From Pseudomonadota bacterium (lineage in GTDB: Bacteria > Hydrothermota > 32-111 > QNBC01), in contig JAACEC010000013.1 of NCBI GenBank assembly GCA_011682715.1, positions 1-21,870 of the forward strand: DNA of 21,870 bases, written 5' to 3'. A program made the position numbers and the translations under genes. A model generated the notes under the pieces. It saw nothing but the letters and a program-made list of their open reading frames with translations. It did no database searches and was not told the DNA's origin. Positions 1-8,382 of the stretch are shown piece after piece. How positions within the stretch are numbered: position 1 is the stretch's first letter; the number at the start of each line of letters is the position of its first letter.

Positions 1-573
1 ATCGGGAACAGGGTAACGGGAATAGAAATGAAAATCAGTAACATATACAATGCGAGAAAATTCGGAGCGAAACTCGAGAAGGATTTCGGTTACCCATACA
101 GAACGAATAATTGGATGGACCTAAATTCGAGTCTTTTCTCGGCATTGAAGCTTGAAAAATTCGGAATGTTCATAATTCTCAGTTTTATCACCCTTGTGGC
201 TGCGTTTAATATTGCGGCTACACTTTTTATGATTGTGACGATGAAAACGCGAGAAATAGGGATACTGAGAGCCATGGGGGCGAAACAAAAGGATATACAG
301 GCTATTTTTGTCATACAGGGGGTTATCGTCGGAGTTATTGGAACAATAATGGGAAATATTGCCGGATTTTTGATTTCGTTTATTCTCGGGAAATACCATT
401 TTATATCAATTCCCAAGGATGTTTACTTGATAGATACGTTGCCGGTCAAGATGCATATTACGGATTTCTTACTTGTCTCGGTATGTGCTCTTGCCATAAG
501 TTTTATAATGACACTTTATCCGGCATATAAAGCCTCAAAAATGGAGCCTCAAGATGCAATCAGATACGAATAA
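1..573 (+). CDS. LolC/LolE-type lipoprotein-releasing ABC transporter permease, C-terminal part (5' truncated by window)
   Basis: The frame is open from base 1, so the gene begins outside the window; a Met at base 28 is internal. The visible ~190 residues are the end of an FtsX-fold permease. A short periplasmic tail is followed by a membrane segment (around FGMFIILSFITLVAAF), a cytoplasmic coupling loop with the family signature KTREIGILRAMGA, then two more membrane segments and the closing YPAYKASKMEPQDAIRYE, typical of LolC/E. The family extracts lipoproteins from the inner membrane and hands them to LolA, powered by LolD. The lolD gene starts inside this gene (20-base overlap), which supports the pairing. 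Whether it is LolC, LolE or a single LolF-like permease cannot be told from this fragment; other MacB-like permeases share the fold. Confidence 0.87.
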   Translation: MGNRVTGIEMKISNIYNARKFGAKLEKDFGYPYRTNNWMDLNSSLFSALKLEKFGMFIILSFITLVAAFNIAATLFMIVTMKTREIGILRAMGAKQKDIQAIFVIQGVIVGVIGTIMGNIAGFLISFILGKYHFISIPKDVYLIDTLPVKMHITDFLLVSVCALAISFIMTLYPAYKASKMEPQDAIRYE

Positions 574-1270
574 AATATTAAAACTGAAAAACATAAAAAA
601 AGCGTACTATGACAGCGATGTCCCCGTGGAGGTTTTGCACGGGGCCGACATAGAAATTGGAAGGGGGAGTATTACCGCCATTGTAGGTACTTCCGGTGCG
701 GGGAAAAGCACGCTCCTCCACATAATGGGGTTTCTCGACAAACCGGATGACGGGGAAATCGTGTATAAAAACCGTTTTATTCAAGGGGTAGACGATGATA
801 AACTATCGGAGATAAGAAATAGGGAATTCGGTTTCGTATTCCAATTTCATCATCTTTTAACGGAGTTTACGGCACTCGAAAATGTGATGATTCCTCTTCT
901 TATACAAAGAGTGGATAAGAAAGCGGCAGCTGAGAGGAGCAGGACTCTTTTGGATGAAATGGGTATTTTATCGAGAGAAAACCACAAGCCCGCTCAACTT
1001 TCAGGTGGAGAGAGGCAGAGGGTAGCAATTGCCAGGGCTCTTGTTATTGAACCGACGATTGTTTTTGCCGATGAACCTACGGGGAATCTCGATAGGAAAA
1101 CGAGCGAGAATGTTATGAATATTATGGTTAGGATTTTGAAGGAGAGAGAAATCTCATTTGTGATTGTTACACACAACAGATTAATCGAAAAATACGCCGA
1201 TAAAACGGTTTACCTTATTGACGGAAAAGTAGAAAATCATTATGATATAGGTATAGACAATGAAACTTGA
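554..1270 (+). CDS. lolD: Lipoprotein-releasing system ATP-binding protein LolD
   Basis: A 238-residue ABC ATPase with all motifs intact: Walker A GTSGAGKS (45-52), Q-loop Gln97 in FVFQFHHLL, signature LSGGERQ (149-155), Walker B IVFADEP (169-175, catalytic Glu174) and H-loop His207. The FQFHHLL-TEFTALENVMIP stretch and the ADEPTGNLD after Walker B are characteristic of the LolD/MacB/FtsE branch. It energises lipoprotein release at the inner membrane together with the permease encoded just upstream. The ATG lies inside the end of that permease gene, so translation is probably coupled. Its own end overlaps the next gene by 11 bases. FtsE or MacB-type function is the alternative, but the permease partner and the outer-membrane genes downstream favour LolD. 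Confidence 0.93.
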   Translation: MQSDTNKILKLKNIKKAYYDSDVPVEVLHGADIEIGRGSITAIVGTSGAGKSTLLHIMGFLDKPDDGEIVYKNRFIQGVDDDKLSEIRNREFGFVFQFHHLLTEFTALENVMIPLLIQRVDKKAAAERSRTLLDEMGILSRENHKPAQLSGGERQRVAIARALVIEPTIVFADEPTGNLDRKTSENVMNIMVRILKEREISFVIVTHNRLIEKYADKTVYLIDGKVENHYDIGIDNET

Positions 1271-1580
1271 AATGGATAAGGTTTGTCCTAATTGCGGTAA
1301 ATCAAGAAGAGATGTAAAAGCGGATAAAAGGTTAGGATGTGCTTTTTGTTATACGGTTTTTTCCGATTATATTGAAGAAACGCTTAAAATGACGCAGGGA
1401 ACATTCATCCATGTTGGTATGGCACCAAAAAAATCGGAGAAAAAGGAAAGGATGAAAAACGCTTATTTTAAGGCTAAAAAGGCTCTGAAAGCGGCGGTTA
1501 AGGAGGAAGATTACGAAAAGGCGTATAAAATAAAAGAGGATATAAAACTTATAGAGGAGCAGTTAAGTGCAGAGAGTTAA
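1260..1580 (+). CDS. mcsA: McsA-like zinc-finger / UVR-motif protein, short form
   Basis: A 106-residue protein with two CxxC pairs (Cys9/Cys12 and Cys27/Cys30), then GTFIHVGMAPKK, then a lysine-rich helix and a UVR motif (about 75-104, core EEDYEKAYKIKEDIKLIE). This order matches the second half of Bacillus McsA, where a CPKCG...FGCSECY zinc finger is followed by GNTVHAGKIPKR and a UVR coiled coil. The first half of Bacillus McsA, about 80 residues with its own zinc cysteines, is absent. McsA activates the McsB arginine kinase and helps recruit substrates to ClpC; mcsB and clpC follow directly, and the reading frame overlaps mcsB by 14 bases. ATG 1260 overlaps lolD by 11 bases; ATG 1272 is a possible alternative. 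No ctsR repressor gene precedes it, unlike the Bacillus operon. Confidence 0.85.
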   Translation: MKLEMDKVCPNCGKSRRDVKADKRLGCAFCYTVFSDYIEETLKMTQGTFIHVGMAPKKSEKKERMKNAYFKAKKALKAAVKEEDYEKAYKIKEDIKLIEEQLSAES

Positions 1581-2640
1581 AGCGTCTTCGCTTAATAAAG
1601 TTATGAACAGAATACCCAAATGGGTTGAGCGAGAATCGAAATATCTCGATGTCGTTTTGTTTTCCAAAATATCGTTGTTTCGTAACATAGAGGGGTATAA
1701 ATTTCCCGAAACGGCTAAGACCCTGGATATGGTTGGGCTTTCGAAAAACATATTCTCGATTTTGGACAAGTATAACAAAGGGGGAGAGAATTTCGAGTAC
1801 TTTTACGGAATGGATATGACGGATGTGGAATTTGCGGCACTCAAGGAATACTTGAAATACGATGAATCACTATTTAAAACGGAAAAGGATAAGGTGGGTA
1901 TTGCCGTAAATGAGGACTTGAGCCTTTCAGTTGTAACAAATGCCGATAATCATCTTGCATTTATTATCAATACGAAAGAGAATACTTTGAGAGAAGGTTA
2001 CTCCTACATTTACGATTTGGAACAGTTTTGCGAAAATTACTTTTCCTATTCCTTTAACGGTACATTCGGATATCTTACCTCCTCCCTCGAAGATACGGGG
2101 ACGGGGCTCAGAGTAAAATTTTTGTTGGATTTACCCGGAGTTGTTTTTAAAAATAAGATACGTTTCATAGAAAAACTGGCAGTGGGATTAAATATGAGTA
2201 TAAGCGAATTCCCCGACTACAATTACGGGGAATCCTCCTTTTTTATTTTGACCAATAAGATAACCGTAGGGTTTGCCGAGGATGAAATTATAGAAATGAC
2301 ATTCAAAGCCATGAAACAAATCATCGATGCGGAACACAGATACAGAGAAGATCTTTTCAAAAGCCTTAAATTCAAGGATAAGGTTATTCGCAATTATGCT
2401 ATATTCAAAGATTCGCTTTTGATTGGCGATAACGAAATATACAAGATGATGTCATTGCTGAGAATGGGGGTAATAAGCGGTCAAATCAAAGATATGAGTT
2501 TGGTTGACATAAATCGAATCTTTAACGAACTGGGGGGGAACTACCTGCGGTATATATATGACATCAAAAGCGGGGCGGATACGGTGGAAGTGATGCATAT
2601 AAGAAAGGAACATGTAAACAAAATAATGGGGTACAAATGA
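1567..2640 (+). CDS. mcsB: McsB homologue, probable catalytically dead arginine kinase (pseudokinase)
   Basis: A 357-residue guanido-phosphotransferase-fold protein, the usual McsB length. The GTG start has a clear GAGGAG site at 1554-1559. The family frame is recognisable: PKWVERESKYLDVVL near the N-terminus, FSYSFNGTFGYLTSS (159-173), GTGLR (178-182), LTNKITVG (228-235) and the C-terminal helical dimer region. Key residues, by my recall of the B. subtilis sequence, differ. SRIRLARN is SKISLFRN (33-40, two arginines lost). NEEDHIRI is NADNHLAF (125-132, both glutamates and the arginine lost). The catalytic Cys of GYLTSC is Ser173. The RDxxRA phosphoarginine pocket reads ADTVEV near 337-342. 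Active McsB phosphorylates arginines to mark proteins for ClpCP and is also a ClpC adaptor. I infer that only an adaptor or structural role remains here. It overlaps clpC by 4 bases. Confidence 0.86.
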   Translation: MQRVKASSLNKVMNRIPKWVERESKYLDVVLFSKISLFRNIEGYKFPETAKTLDMVGLSKNIFSILDKYNKGGENFEYFYGMDMTDVEFAALKEYLKYDESLFKTEKDKVGIAVNEDLSLSVVTNADNHLAFIINTKENTLREGYSYIYDLEQFCENYFSYSFNGTFGYLTSSLEDTGTGLRVKFLLDLPGVVFKNKIRFIEKLAVGLNMSISEFPDYNYGESSFFILTNKITVGFAEDEIIEMTFKAMKQIIDAEHRYREDLFKSLKFKDKVIRNYAIFKDSLLIGDNEIYKMMSLLRMGVISGQIKDMSLVDINRIFNELGGNYLRYIYDIKSGADTVEVMHIRKEHVNKIMGYK

Positions 2641-5081
2641 ATCAATATTCGGAAACGGTCAAGAGAATCATAAAGTTGGCATATGACGAAGCGGTGAGGC
2701 TCGGAAGCATATTTGTAGGACAGCAACACCTGCTTTTGGCTTTTATAAAGGACAGGAGCGATTATTCCACTTCCGGAATAAGAATTCTCGAACAATTCGG
2801 AGTAGATCTCAACGAGATAAAAAGATACATCGAAAATAGTCAGAGAAAATCCACCCTCGTCAGGAGAGTCGATTTGAAGGAGAGCGAAGACTACAAACGT
2901 TCGTTTGTTCTTGCCGGTAAGGAAGCGGAAGAGGATAATACGAGGGGTATATACGGAATTCACCTTCTATTGGGAATGTTCAACGTTAAAGGGAGCTTTA
3001 TCGAGCAGTTTTTCATAAATTACGGAGTCAATTACGAGACGTTGAAACGATTGAAAAATGCCGGAAAGCGGGAATTGAAGCAGTATAAGGATGAGTCCAT
3101 GCCCGAAGACGGGGAGAAATTTCTCGAAAAATTTACGAGAGATCTGAATCAACTTGCCAGGGAAGGAAAACTTGATCCCGTCATAGGTCGTGAAGATGAG
3201 GTAGAAAGGGTTATTCAGATACTCGCGAGAAGAAAGAAGAACAATCCCGTTTTGGTGGGAGAACCCGGTGTCGGTAAGACGGCGATTGTGGAAGGACTCG
3301 CCCAGCGTATTGCGGAAGGGATTGTTCCCGAGAAAATTAGGGATAAGGTGATTTTGCAATTGGACTTAACATCACTCATAGCCGGAACGAAATACAGAGG
3401 GCAATTCGAGGGAAGAATGAAAGTGCTTTTTGAGGCATTGAAAAAAAAAGAAAATGCCATCGTATTTATAGACGAATTGCACACCATATTGGGAGCCGGT
3501 GCCGCAGAAGGGTCTCTTGACGTGGCAAATATGATTAAACCACCTCTTACAAGAGGTGAAATACAGATGATAGGTGCAACAACTTACGAAGAGTATCGTA
3601 AGTATATAGAGAAGGATGGTGCTCTTGAGAGGAGATTTCAGTCTATCAGTGTGGAGGAAACCACCATTGAGGAGACATACGATATATTGAAGGGATTACA
3701 ATCGAAATACGAGGAATTTCACAATGTTAAATACACCGACGAAGCAGTGATGGCGGCGGTCAAATTATCTGCGAGATACGTGCAGAACAGATTTTTGCCC
3801 GATAAGGCAATAGATGTTCTCGATGAGGCGGGAGCAAGAGCCACGCTTTCATTCAAAAACGGATTATCCCTCGAGGACATAAAGAAAATGAGAGAAAAGC
3901 TCAAAGAGATAAGGCGATTGAAAGTCGATGCCGTAAATAAAGGAAAATTTTTGAAAGCGGCGGGATACAGAACGAAGGAACAGGAATTAATGGACAGTTT
4001 AAACTCCGTTAAAAGTTCGAGAACGGTTATCATAAACGAGGATGACATAAGAAACGTAATTTCGCAATGGACGCATATTCCCGTTGCGAATATAAGCGTT
4101 AGCGAAAGGTATAAACTCATAAATCTGGAAGACGAGCTGAAGAAGTACATTGTGGGGCAGGACGAAGCAATAGATGCAATAGCAAGATCGCTTCGCAGGA
4201 ATTATTCGGGGCTTAGAGACCCGAGAAGACCAATAGGTTCGTTCATCTTTATGGGACCTACCGGAGTCGGCAAAACTCAATTGGCGAGGGTGCTGGCAAG
4301 AATACTCTTCGGGGATTACGATGCCATCATAAGAATAGATATGAGCGAATACAGCGAAAAATTCAGCGTATCGCGATTAATCGGAGCTCCTCCGGGATAT
4401 GTTGGATACGATGAGGGGGGGCAACTCACGACGAAGGTGAAGAGGCGTCCTTATTCCATAGTGCTTTTCGATGAAATAGAAAAAGCGGACTTTGAGGTTC
4501 ACAGCATTCTTCTGCAAATTCTCGACGACGGATCCATAAGGGATGCAAGCGGGAAAAAGGTCAGTTTTAGGAATACCATAATAATTCTTACATCGAATCT
4601 CGGAACGCAGTTTCTGAAAACAGGCATAACAATGGGATTTAAAAGTGCTCAGTTGGCTCGGGGTGATTTCAAGGGCAAAATGGCAAAATCATTAAAGGAA
4701 AAGTTTAATCCCGAATTTCTAAATAGATTCGATGAGATTGTCTATTTTAATCAGCTTGATAAGAAATCGCTTGTAAAAATCGTGGATATTCTCTTCGAAG
4801 AGATGACGCAAAGACTCAACGAGGCGGGAATCAATGTCGTGTTAAATGACGATTCAAGGGAATATCTCGCTGAAAAGGGCTTTGATCCCGTTTATGGAGC
4901 GAGATACTTGAGAAATGTTATGGAAAGAGAAATTCTGGATCCTCTTTCCGAAATGATATTAAAAAAGAGCGTCGTCAGGGGGAACAATGTTCATATTCTG
5001 GTCAAGAACGACAGCCTGGATTTTAAAATTACAAAGAGCAAGAAAAAAGAAAAGGTAAAAACGGATAGGAGGAGAAGTTGA
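2637..5081 (+). CDS. clpC: AAA+ unfoldase ClpC
   Basis: 814 residues with full ClpC layout. The double Clp-N domain is at 1-150. NBD1 has Walker A GEPGVGKT (208-215), Walker B IVFIDE ending at Glu280 and arginine fingers Arg332/333. The short middle coiled coil (about 405-465, UVR-like) is ClpC-sized rather than ClpB-sized. NBD2 has Walker A GPTGVGKT (540-547), Walker B VLFDE ending at Glu613, pore loop GYVG (587-590) and Arg697. A MGF tripeptide (666-668) sits where the ClpP-docking [LIV]GF loop occurs, so partnership with ClpP is likely, although no clpP is in the window. The N-domain is unusual: the first GTEH is GQQH (Gln30) and the second is YGIH (Ile108), replacing the two glutamates that bind phosphoarginine in B. 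subtilis ClpC (E32, E106). The C-terminus ends in a Lys/Arg-rich tail. Confidence 0.97.
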   Translation: MNQYSETVKRIIKLAYDEAVRLGSIFVGQQHLLLAFIKDRSDYSTSGIRILEQFGVDLNEIKRYIENSQRKSTLVRRVDLKESEDYKRSFVLAGKEAEEDNTRGIYGIHLLLGMFNVKGSFIEQFFINYGVNYETLKRLKNAGKRELKQYKDESMPEDGEKFLEKFTRDLNQLAREGKLDPVIGREDEVERVIQILARRKKNNPVLVGEPGVGKTAIVEGLAQRIAEGIVPEKIRDKVILQLDLTSLIAGTKYRGQFEGRMKVLFEALKKKENAIVFIDELHTILGAGAAEGSLDVANMIKPPLTRGEIQMIGATTYEEYRKYIEKDGALERRFQSISVEETTIEETYDILKGLQSKYEEFHNVKYTDEAVMAAVKLSARYVQNRFLPDKAIDVLDEAGARATLSFKNGLSLEDIKKMREKLKEIRRLKVDAVNKGKFLKAAGYRTKEQELMDSLNSVKSSRTVIINEDDIRNVISQWTHIPVANISVSERYKLINLEDELKKYIVGQDEAIDAIARSLRRNYSGLRDPRRPIGSFIFMGPTGVGKTQLARVLARILFGDYDAIIRIDMSEYSEKFSVSRLIGAPPGYVGYDEGGQLTTKVKRRPYSIVLFDEIEKADFEVHSILLQILDDGSIRDASGKKVSFRNTIIILTSNLGTQFLKTGITMGFKSAQLARGDFKGKMAKSLKEKFNPEFLNRFDEIVYFNQLDKKSLVKIVDILFEEMTQRLNEAGINVVLNDDSREYLAEKGFDPVYGARYLRNVMEREILDPLSEMILKKSVVRGNNVHILVKNDSLDFKITKSKKKEKVKTDRRRS

Positions 5082-7429
5082 AAAAGATTCTTTTGATTAC
5101 GGTGATAACGCTAATTTTTTCCATCAATCTTTCTGCAATGTTTATTGCGAACATAGACGTAAAAGGTAATAAAAACGCAGACGAATCCATTGTTTTAACG
5201 GCTTCTCAATTACATCTCGGGGATGAACTGAATCAGGATAATCTGGACAGAGCGATAAAGAATATATATAAATTGGGTTTTTTCAGGAACGTCAGCATAG
5301 ATGTTGCTACAGAGGACAGCACTCAGTGTAATATAGACATTAACGTTAGCGAATATCCCATAATCAAAAAAATTGATTTCAAGGGAACGAAGTTGGTAAA
5401 AGAGAAAAACTTGAAAAAGGATTATAACATCTTCATAGGTAGTGTCGCATCTGAAAAAAATATTTTTCATTGGCAAAACAAGATATTAAAAAAATACAGA
5501 GGGAGCAGATTTCTAAATGCTACCGTGTCCATATACCGTACGGATACGGATACATTGAGAAATACATGCACATTGAAGATAGATATTTCACAGAACAATA
5601 AAATAGTATTGAGAGATATTATCTTCGAAGGGAACAGAAATATATCGTCGGGGAAGTTAAAATCAAAAATGCAGAATAAACCGAGAGAAGGGATATTTTT
5701 CTGGAGAGGAAAATTCGACGAAGAAAAATTCGAAGAGGATAAGGATAAAATACTCGAATATTATGCAAATAGCGGATTCCCATTTGCCAAAATAAAAAAT
5801 GTTTATAAAACATATGATAAATCGGGGAAAAACATGTACCTTCATATTGATCTGGATGAAGGTAAAATGATCTATTTCGGACAGATTAAAATCGACGGGA
5901 ATAAGATTTTCAAAACCCGAAAGTTAAAATCTCTTATAAAGTTCAAAACGGGGGCAAAATACAGTAAAAAACTCTTTGAAAAAAGTTTGCAGAACATATA
6001 TGGTGTTTATGGGGATCGCGGTTATCTCTTTTTACAGATCGTCCCTGAAAAAAAAGTTGTGGGGAACAGGATGAACATCGTTTTACACTTAACCGAAAAT
6101 TTCCCGGCTCATTTGAGATATGTAAATATAGCGGGCAATACGAAGACCCATGAAAAGGTGATAAGAAGAGAGATGACGATCTATCCTGGTGATCTATTGA
6201 AACGCTCGAGGCTTATTGAAACGCAAAGGAAACTCGCCTTACTCAACTATTTCGACGATCTAAAACTCGATACGAAGGTTGTAGATGACTCGGGCGATGT
6301 GGATTTGACGTTTAAAGTGAAAGAAAAGGCAACGGAGACGGTTTCCGGTGGAGTAGCTTATTCACAGCTTGACGGGGTAACGGGAAACTTATCGTTGGCA
6401 TTCAAAAATCTTCTTGGAACAGGGAGACAGATCAGTTTACAGTTTGACAAGGGGCGCACCCTGAATAACTTTCAATTATCCTTTAATGAACCGTGGCTGT
6501 TGGACACGAGGGCGAGTTTGGGGGCAAATGTGTTTTATTTGACGAGAACCGTAAAGTATTCATATGATTCTATTGGAGTAGATACAACAGTTGTGGATTC
6601 GGTTGCGGATAGTACAATTGTTGATACTACACATAATCTTGTCCCGTACAATGTGAGTGAGAGGAGAAAAGGGTTCAGTGTATCAACGGGAAGATATTTC
6701 CAACAATTTAAGTATCTGTCCGGTTTTGTTCAATACTCGCTTCAGGATATCGATTACTATTCGGAAGATACCGTTCATGTCAGTAATTATATAAGATCTC
6801 AGTTAGGAGATGTTTGGAAAAGCTCCGTGCTGTTGAGTCTCCTCAGGGATTCAAGGGACGATGTCTTTAATCCGATGAGCGGCTCGAAGGCGAAATTTAC
6901 CGCCGAATTCGTAGGGGGACCGCTCGGAGGTGGAGAACATTTTCAGAAATACACGATTGATGCACGTTACTATCATAAACTTGTAGGGATAACGGGTGTA
7001 ATGTTGAGGGGAGCGTACGGTTCATGTTTCGGTTATAAAACCCCCGGAGATGTCCCTGTTACGGAGAAGTTTCTCATAGGAGGGGTCGGTGATATGGGGC
7101 TCAGAGGATATCAGGACAGAAGCGTAGGATACGACAATGGGACAGGCTACGATTATGCAGGCAGAGCATATTTTATAACAAATGTCGAATTGAGGTTTAA
7201 GGCAACGGATCAAATTTACGCCCTTCTCTTCTACGATATGGGAAACGTTTGGAGCTCATTCACCGACGGATTGCATAAAGGTTTTTGGCCCATGAAGAAA
7301 GGAGCGGGTCTCGGTGTCAGATTGAATATCCCAATGCTCGGCATAATCGGATTTGATTATGGTCTCGGTTTTGATAGGTTGGGCGGTGCTCAGTGGGAAC
7401 CGCATATCCAAATAGGAACATCATTTTAA
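5078..7429 (+). CDS. bamA: Outer membrane protein assembly factor BamA (Omp85)
   Basis: 783 residues. The signal peptide is about 1-20 (cut after NLSA). Five POTRA-like repeats follow, at roughly 21-92, 93-172, 174-260, 265-342 and 344-418; their recurring G-N/D-x-x ... L...Y...GY/F patterns are visible. The C-terminal beta-barrel runs from about 420 to the terminal Phe and contains the Omp85 signature GLRGY near the end. BamA inserts beta-barrel proteins into the outer membrane. The start is TTG at 5078, preceded by a perfect AGGAGG (5067-5072) and overlapping the clpC stop by 4 bases. A periplasmic Skp-type chaperone gene follows at once, as in many diderms. The barrel contains an Asp/Thr/Val-rich insertion (around DSIGVDTTVVDSVADS) that is probably an extracellular loop. 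Confidence 0.97.
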   Translation: MKKILLITVITLIFSINLSAMFIANIDVKGNKNADESIVLTASQLHLGDELNQDNLDRAIKNIYKLGFFRNVSIDVATEDSTQCNIDINVSEYPIIKKIDFKGTKLVKEKNLKKDYNIFIGSVASEKNIFHWQNKILKKYRGSRFLNATVSIYRTDTDTLRNTCTLKIDISQNNKIVLRDIIFEGNRNISSGKLKSKMQNKPREGIFFWRGKFDEEKFEEDKDKILEYYANSGFPFAKIKNVYKTYDKSGKNMYLHIDLDEGKMIYFGQIKIDGNKIFKTRKLKSLIKFKTGAKYSKKLFEKSLQNIYGVYGDRGYLFLQIVPEKKVVGNRMNIVLHLTENFPAHLRYVNIAGNTKTHEKVIRREMTIYPGDLLKRSRLIETQRKLALLNYFDDLKLDTKVVDDSGDVDLTFKVKEKATETVSGGVAYSQLDGVTGNLSLAFKNLLGTGRQISLQFDKGRTLNNFQLSFNEPWLLDTRASLGANVFYLTRTVKYSYDSIGVDTTVVDSVADSTIVDTTHNLVPYNVSERRKGFSVSTGRYFQQFKYLSGFVQYSLQDIDYYSEDTVHVSNYIRSQLGDVWKSSVLLSLLRDSRDDVFNPMSGSKAKFTAEFVGGPLGGGEHFQKYTIDARYYHKLVGITGVMLRGAYGSCFGYKTPGDVPVTEKFLIGGVGDMGLRGYQDRSVGYDNGTGYDYAGRAYFITNVELRFKATDQIYALLFYDMGNVWSSFTDGLHKGFWPMKKGAGLGVRLNIPMLGIIGFDYGLGFDRLGGAQWEPHIQIGTSF

Positions 7430-7441
7430 ACGGGAGCTGTG

Positions 7442-8377
7442 ATGAAGAAGATAATCATTATTTTGGCGTTTTTATTACCTTTGGCCACCTTTGCCGAAGG
7501 AAAAATAGGATATGTCGATACTGACAGAGTCATAAATTCGTATAAGGGTTTATCCCCGCTTAAAGAACAGATAAATATGCAGATAAATCAATGGAAAAGG
7601 GAACTCGGGGCAAAAAAACTCGAAATAAATAGATTGAAAGAGGATTTAAGCAACAAAGAACTTGTAATATCGAATGAAATGAAATTGGAAAAGGAAAACG
7701 AAATTAAGCGAAAAGAAGGGACGTATACGCAGTTTATCGATAGTATATGGGGAGAAGGCGGCCTTCTTGAAAAGAAGAAGAAGGGGTATTCGAGAGCGAT
7801 AACCGTTAAAATTGATACGATAATCAAAAAAATTGCACAAGAAGAAGGGTATACGATTATTTTCGACAAAAGTAAATCGGGTATTATTTACTCGAAGGAT
7901 GTCATTGATATCACAAATGAGGTTATAGACGCATTGAATCGGGAATTCGGAAATAAGGAAACAGCGAAAACACTTGAAATTGTTATCCCCGATGTGTTCG
8001 AAACAAATAATAAGGCACAGGAGATGCAGCTTGGTTCAAAGTTGAGAGCAACCTTGAAGAATGCATTGAACCGAATAGGTGATTATGATTTCACCAAAAT
8101 TCAGGACATTTCTAATTCGCTTAACGGTATGGGAATTACAGTGAGACGTAAGTTAACTGATACGGAATTGGCGACCCTGGGACGAAACCTCGGTGTCGAT
8201 TATGTAATCTACGGTACTTGTGAAGCTGATGTCGGTGTTATTAAAACAAATTTTGAGTTAGTAAATGCGAAGACAGGATTAGTTATTGTAACATCCGTGA
8301 GAAGCGTGGACAGTGATAAAAAATTGGATCAACTCGTGAACGATATTCTCACCGATATAAAACTAAAAATGAGGTGA
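7442..8377 (+). CDS. Periplasmic OmpH/Skp-family chaperone fused to a C-terminal TolB-N/CsgG-like domain
   Basis: 311 residues from ATG 7442, chosen over GTG 7439 because a GGGAG site lies about six bases upstream of the ATG. A signal peptide ends at about LATFA. Residues ~20-168 form a Skp/OmpH domain: KIGYVDTDRVINSYKG, then long charged amphipathic helices (the chaperone tentacles), then EEGYTIIFDKSKSGIIYSKD and a final helix of the type ITNEVIDALNRE. Skp proteins normally end there. This one continues for about 140 residues with IVIPDVFE, a helical stretch, LGVDYVIYGT, a beta-hairpin with NAKTG and LDQLVNDIL. That pattern fits the alpha/beta fold of TolB-N, CsgG or LpoB-like periplasmic domains. 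Its position after bamA supports a role in outer-membrane protein biogenesis. The fold of the second domain is my pattern judgement. Confidence 0.86.
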   Translation: MKKIIIILAFLLPLATFAEGKIGYVDTDRVINSYKGLSPLKEQINMQINQWKRELGAKKLEINRLKEDLSNKELVISNEMKLEKENEIKRKEGTYTQFIDSIWGEGGLLEKKKKGYSRAITVKIDTIIKKIAQEEGYTIIFDKSKSGIIYSKDVIDITNEVIDALNREFGNKETAKTLEIVIPDVFETNNKAQEMQLGSKLRATLKNALNRIGDYDFTKIQDISNSLNGMGITVRRKLTDTELATLGRNLGVDYVIYGTCEADVGVIKTNFELVNAKTGLVIVTSVRSVDSDKKLDQLVNDILTDIKLKMR

Positions 8378-8382
8378 ACAAT

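Noticed and set aside
2541..2963. Minus-strand 140-codon open frame opposite the mcsB-clpC junction
   Set aside because: It lies wholly opposite two well-supported genes, has no ribosome site and reads as an atypical Ser/Leu/Phe-rich shadow of the coding strand.
3719..4150. Minus-strand 143-codon open frame inside clpC
   Set aside because: It is antisense to the ClpC middle domain. Its composition is that of a reverse-complement shadow, with no start signals.
6560..6640. Asp/Val/Thr-rich repeat-like stretch in bamA as a separate repeat element
   Set aside because: The frame is continuous and the stretch falls at a predicted barrel loop, so it is best read as a variable extracellular loop rather than an insertion.
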